From DASPUH01 sp964518505 (GTDB lineage: Bacteria; Chloroflexota; Limnocylindria; Limnocylindrales; CSP1-4): a DNA stretch of 24,643 nt. A program made the position numbers and the translations under genes. The stretch is from positions 1-24,643 of the forward strand of contig CAZFGT010000037.1 of assembly GCA_964518505.1 (NCBI GenBank), read 5' to 3'. Of the stretch, positions 22,271 through 24,643 are shown in pieces (position 1 is the first letter of the stretch; every line of letters begins with the position of its first letter). Below the pieces are notes generated by a model. The model ran no database searches. It was not told the DNA's origin and saw nothing but the letters and a program-made list of their open reading frames with translations.

Positions 22271-22505
22271 GGAGGCCGAGCGGCGCATCTCCGCCCTGCT
22301 GAACGGGCCGCCCCCCGCGTGAACATCAAAGGTTGCTAACGACGGCGGAGGGGTCCCAGCCCAGCCGTCCTGAACGTCATGCGCACGGATCGACCACGGA
22401 AGTGCCTGATTCGGGGCACGATCGGGGCCTTCGGTTGTCCTTGGCAACCTTTTGTGTTCATGCCGGCGAGCGGCCGGGCGAGCGGCCTGGAAGTGAGGGC
22501 CGCTG
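22271..22505 (+). ncRNA. Non-coding gap with a 27-base-pair imperfect stem (22317-22463), candidate structured RNA
   Basis: No gene is seen between the convergent MBL and TlpA genes. Bases 22317-22343 pair with 22437-22463: 25 of 27 positions pair in plus-strand RNA. Three are G-U wobbles (22319/22461, 22326/22454, 22337/22443) and two are mismatches (22327/22453 and 22340/22440). Inside are two smaller hairpins, the first sharing bases 22341-22343 with the long stem: GACGGC (22341-22346)/GCCGTC (22364-22369) and GTGCC (22402-22406)/GGCAC (22415-22419). The arms are AT-richer than the surroundings. It may be a 3' UTR structure of the MBL transcript, a small RNA, or a decayed inverted-repeat element. 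Confidence 0.4.
22433..22453 (+). terminator. Weak intrinsic terminator for the MBL transcript
   Basis: GGTTG (22433-22437), a seven-base loop and CAACC (22445-22449) are followed by TTTT (22450-22453) and TGTG. The stem is only five pairs and competes with the long stem described for this gap, so the two could be alternative folds. Confidence 0.25.
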
Positions 22506-23345
22506 TCAGGGGCCCGATGACGCGGAGGGTGCGGTCGCTCCGCTCCCGCTGAGGATCGGAGCGAGCTGCTGCTCGGCGCTCGTCTGGTCGAGCGGCCCGC
22601 GCACGACGGAGCGGACCAGGCCCTGGCGGTCGATGAAGACCTGGGTCGGCAGCCCGAACGCCTGGTAGGCCTTGAAGACCGCGGAGGTCGCGTCAAAGCC
22701 GATGGGGTAGGTCAGGCCGTACTGGGTCGCGTAGGCCTGGACGTCGGCGGCGGACGTCTCCTGCACGCTGATGGCGAGAAGGACGAGGCCCTCCGCCTGG
22801 TGCTCGCGGTAGACCGCCTCCAGCGTCGGCGTCTCCTGCTGGCACGGCGGGCACCAGGTGGCGAAGAAGTCGATCCAGATGGGGTGGCCGGCGAACTGGG
22901 CCAGGGTGACCGGACTCCCCTTGAGGTCGACCAGCCCAGCCGTCCGTGGCGCCGGGCCCGGCGCCAGCAGCAGCGGCACGCCGACGAGGGCGACCACCAG
23001 CCCGCCCACGACGGCGATCAGCGCGACCCGCGTCCGCCGCACGAGACCAAGGCCCAGGAGCGCGGTCAGGGCCCCGCCGGCCAGCAGGGCGAGGGGGACG
23101 GTCCGGCTGGGTGCGTCGGTCGGGACGAGCCCGCTCAGCTCGGGGGCGCGCTGGCCCACCTGGAGGTCGGTCGTGGCCGGGCCGACGGTCACGAAGCCGT
23201 TACCCACCGAGGGCAGCGGGGTGGGCGCGGGCGTGACCGGGCTGCTGACGACCACAAGGCCGACCGCCACGATGGCCACGGCCGCCAGCGTGATGGCGAT
23301 CTGGCGCCCCGTGAACGGCCCGATCAGGCCGCTCTTGGACGGCAC
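22506..23345 (-). CDS. TlpA/ResA-like membrane thioredoxin with an inserted pair of membrane helices
   Basis: A 279-residue protein ending in a thioredoxin-fold domain with the redox motif WCPPC at 164-168 (Cys165, Cys168) and the cis-Pro segment GLPTQVFIDRQG. Residues 14-34 are one membrane anchor. The usual start of the thioredoxin domain, VGQRAPELSG (63-72), is followed by two extra hydrophobic spans (about 83-102 and 107-128) before the fold resumes at TAGLVDLKGSPVTLAQFAG. The active site should face outside the cytoplasm, reduced by CcdA. The GTG at 23345, 14 bases after the ccdA stop, is chosen; a TTG at 23363 overlapping that stop is an alternative. Neither has a good ribosome binding site. 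Confidence 0.82.
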   Translation of the reverse strand: MPSKSGLIGPFTGRQIAITLAAVAIVAVGLVVVSSPVTPAPTPLPSVGNGFVTVGPATTDLQVGQRAPELSGLVPTDAPSRTVPLALLAGGALTALLGLGLVRRTRVALIAVVGGLVVALVGVPLLLAPGPAPRTAGLVDLKGSPVTLAQFAGHPIWIDFFATWCPPCQQETPTLEAVYREHQAEGLVLLAISVQETSAADVQAYATQYGLTYPIGFDATSAVFKAYQAFGLPTQVFIDRQGLVRSVVRGPLDQTSAEQQLAPILSGSGATAPSASSGP

Positions 23346-23359
23346 GCCGCTGGGACGCG

Positions 23360-24169
23360 TCAAATGCTGGGCGTCAGGAAGCTGAAGGTGCTGGCCAGCA
23401 CGCTCAGCCAATCGAAGAGGATGGCGAGGCCGATACCGGCCACGAGCAGCCCGCCCACGAGGTCGACGACCCGACCATGGCGGAGGAGGGGAGCGGTGAT
23501 CCTGCGGCTCCGTTCGAGGGCCAGGGCCATGGCCAGGAACGGCACGGCAAGACCGACCGAGTAGGCCGCGAACAGGGCCACGACCTGCACGCTGGGCCCG
23601 GCCGAGGAGAGGCCCAGGATCGCCCCCAGGGTCGGCCCGATACAGGGGGTCCAGCCGAGCGAGAAGATCGCCCCCAGCCCGAACGCCCCGAGCGGCGATC
23701 GCCCCAGCCCGATGCTGTTCGGAGCGGCCAACGCGGTCAAGGGTCCGCCTCCACCAGAGCCGCCGACGGAACCCATCGCCAGCGAGGCCGTGGCGGCGCG
23801 TCGGAACAGGACCGCATCCAGGGGCCGCCAGGTGCGCTGCAGGTAGTCGAATCGCAGGATGCCCGCCAGGTTCAGGCCGAGCACGATGAGGACGAACCCG
23901 CCCAGGCGGCGAAGGGCGGTGAGCCAGTCGGTCGAGAGCGTCAGCCCAAGGACCGAGCCACCGACGTAGACCGTCAGGCCCAACAGGATGAAGATCGTCC
24001 CGAAGCCCAGCACGAAGGCGAGCGCATGGGGCAGCGCGCGCCACCGCGCAGCCGGGGTCGCGGCGACGATCCCGAGCTGGCCCAGGTACGCCGGCACGAC
24101 CGGCAGGACGCACGGGGAGACGAAGCTGATCAGCCCGGCGATGAAGGCCGCCGCCAGTGTCAGTTGCAT
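23360..24169 (-). CDS. ccdA: CcdA/DsbD-type transmembrane thiol-electron transporter
   Basis: A 269-residue membrane protein with six spans that moves reducing equivalents from cytoplasmic thioredoxin to extracytoplasmic thioredoxins. The redox cysteines are Cys20 in SFVSPCVLPVVP and Cys176 in SLGWTPCIGPTLGAILG, at the usual places in spans 1 and 4. Between spans 3 and 4 lies an unusually long loop of about 50 residues with a Gly-rich stretch (about 132-143). The gene sits between a glutaredoxin-like gene and a TlpA-like gene on the minus strand, a complete thiol-redox relay as used in cytochrome c maturation. The ATG has only a weak ribosome binding site. Confidence 0.9.
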   Translation of the reverse strand: MQLTLAAAFIAGLISFVSPCVLPVVPAYLGQLGIVAATPAARWRALPHALAFVLGFGTIFILLGLTVYVGGSVLGLTLSTDWLTALRRLGGFVLIVLGLNLAGILRFDYLQRTWRPLDAVLFRRAATASLAMGSVGGSGGGGPLTALAAPNSIGLGRSPLGAFGLGAIFSLGWTPCIGPTLGAILGLSSAGPSVQVVALFAAYSVGLAVPFLAMALALERSRRITAPLLRHGRVVDLVGGLLVAGIGLAILFDWLSVLASTFSFLTPSI

Positions 24170-24191
24170 GGGGCCGGGTACGTCTGCCGGC

Positions 24192-24488
24192 TCACGCCAG
24201 AGGTGCGTCCAGCGTGCGCGCCAGGAAGGCCCGCATGGCCGCGCCGTTCGTCGCCAGCGGCAGCTCCTGGTCGTCCACGGCGAGGACCGGGATGGTGTCC
24301 AGGTAGCGCCGTTCCCAGCCCGGATCGTCGGCGATGACGCGCTCCTCCACACGGCACGCTCGGCGGCCGTTCGCCGCCCGCTCCTCCAGGATCCGCTGCA
24401 GCGCCAGCCGCGCGTCATGGCACAGGTGGCAGCCCGGGCGGGTGTAGAACGCCACGGTCGGGACAGGGATCTCAGGCGTGGGGGACAT
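24192..24488 (-). CDS. Glutaredoxin-like (DUF836) thiol-redox protein
   Basis: A 98-residue protein with the thioredoxin-fold start VAFYTRPGCHLCHDA (CxxC at Cys20 and Cys23) and the cis-Pro segment TIPVLAVDDQELPLA. It matches the short glutaredoxin-like family often called DUF836. It probably works in the cytoplasm next to CcdA, whose gene begins 22 bases downstream. The minus strand reads TACAAT nine bases before the ATG, so the leader is zero to three bases long and no ribosome binding site is present. The start is divergent from the tRNA gene. Confidence 0.86.
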   Translation of the reverse strand: MSPTPEIPVPTVAFYTRPGCHLCHDARLALQRILEERAANGRRACRVEERVIADDPGWERRYLDTIPVLAVDDQELPLATNGAAMRAFLARTLDAPLA

Positions 24489-24497
24489 GCGGTCCCG

Positions 24498-24503
24498 ATT
24501 GTA
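24498..24503 (-). promoter_or_regulatory. -10 box of the glutaredoxin-ccdA-tlpA unit
   Basis: The minus strand reads TACAAT here, close to the -10 consensus, nine bases before the ATG at 24488. The transcript would be leaderless or nearly so. Confidence 0.5.
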
Positions 24504-24513
24504 GGCGGACGGG

Positions 24514-24519
24514 TACGAT
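24514..24519 (+). promoter_or_regulatory. -10 box of the tRNA-Arg gene
   Basis: TACGAT lies nine bases before the tRNA 5' end, a reasonable spacing for a tRNA promoter with little leader. It stands back to back with the minus-strand glutaredoxin promoter. Confidence 0.4.
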
Positions 24520-24528
24520 GAACCCCGA

Positions 24529-24604
24529 GCCCCCGTAGCTCAGTGGACAGAGCGGCACCGTCCTAAGGTGCGCGTCGGCGGTTCGAGTCCGCCCGGGGGC
24601 TCCA
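24529..24604 (+). tRNA. tRNA-Arg (anticodon CCT)
   Basis: A 76-base tRNA with encoded CCA. The acceptor GCCCCCG (24529-24535) pairs with CGGGGGC (24594-24600). The D-arm GCTC/GAGC, the anticodon stem GCACC/GGTGC and the T-arm GGCGG/CCGCC with loop TTCGAGT are all perfect. The anticodon loop GTCCTAA (24560-24566) reads CCT, which decodes AGG. The discriminator base is T (24601), less usual for arginine tRNAs, and position 32 is G instead of a pyrimidine. The CCT reading depends on this loop assignment, which the intact stems support. The last 39 bases of the window after the tRNA show nothing recognisable. Confidence 0.93.
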
Positions 24605-24643
24605 GGCACTCAGCTGGCGGGGCAACCGCCTATGGGTTCTGGG

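Noticed and set aside
20681..22696. A 671-residue minus-strand reading frame
   Set aside because: It is antisense to dcd and the MBL hydrolase and has no family motif.
23346..24113. N-terminal extension of the TlpA-like reading frame
   Set aside because: It overlaps the ccdA gene in another frame; the CcdA cysteines and spans are intact, so the extension is not coding.

Overview
The window is a very GC-rich (about 70% by eye), densely coded stretch of bacterial chromosome with 24 protein genes, one tRNA and four non-coding gaps of about 150-240 bases. ATG and GTG starts are mixed (one TTG), many genes overlap by 1-4 bases, and several lack a Shine-Dalgarno but have a TANNNT box 6-7 bases before the start, as in leaderless genes. 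The content (menaquinone-type ETF dehydrogenase, DUF4332, DUF1461, CBS-tailed site-2 protease, bifunctional-type dCTP deaminase) fits a high-GC Chloroflexota lineage or a deep actinobacterial relative. That placement is inference; there is no rRNA to settle it. I see no insertion sequence, phage gene, integrase or CRISPR array.

Layout. 1-157: non-coding leader that can fold into a multi-branched RNA, then an OsmC peroxidase (158-601) and an aminobutyraldehyde-type dehydrogenase (653-2167). 2137-5715, minus strand: CaCA cation exchanger, PIG-L deacetylase and GMC oxidoreductase, the last two sharing four bases. 5815-6931: a SIMPL-type lipoprotein convergent with a GNAT. 6995-13784, plus strand: DUF4332 protein, DUF1461 membrane protein, site-2 protease, moeA, moaC, moaB/mogA and a large haem/iron-sulfur membrane oxidoreductase, mostly translationally coupled. 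14025-16493: PLDc_N miniprotein, ABC ATPase, ABC permease and an AAC(3)-I-like GNAT. 16690-20202: acyl-CoA dehydrogenase, etfB, etfA and an unknown membrane-anchored protein. 20263-22270: nrdR, dcd and a metallo-beta-lactamase-fold hydrolase. 22506-24488, minus strand: glutaredoxin-like protein, ccdA and a TlpA-like thioredoxin. 24529-24604: tRNA-Arg(CCT).

How the genes work together. The acyl-CoA dehydrogenase and EtfBA would collect electrons from acyl-CoA oxidation. The oxidoreductase at 11655-13784 has the architecture of ETF:menaquinone oxidoreductase (EMO) and could pass them to the quinone pool. moeA, moaC and moaB serve molybdenum cofactor synthesis. nrdR and dcd both act on deoxynucleotide supply, and a perfect CACTA-N4-TAGTG palindrome lies just upstream of nrdR. 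The glutaredoxin, CcdA and TlpA genes form a thiol-redox unit that would carry reducing power across the membrane.

The least expected signal is in the non-coding gaps. Three plus-strand transcription units end in a long-range stem enclosing about 80-115 bases (13823-13979, 16465-16592, 22317-22463). All six deviations classed here as wobbles in the three stems are G-U pairs when read as plus-strand RNA. The gap before osmC has a comparable closed, multi-hairpin fold next to a hairpin that pairs with part of the ribosome binding site. These are hand-read structures and need folding and comparative tests.
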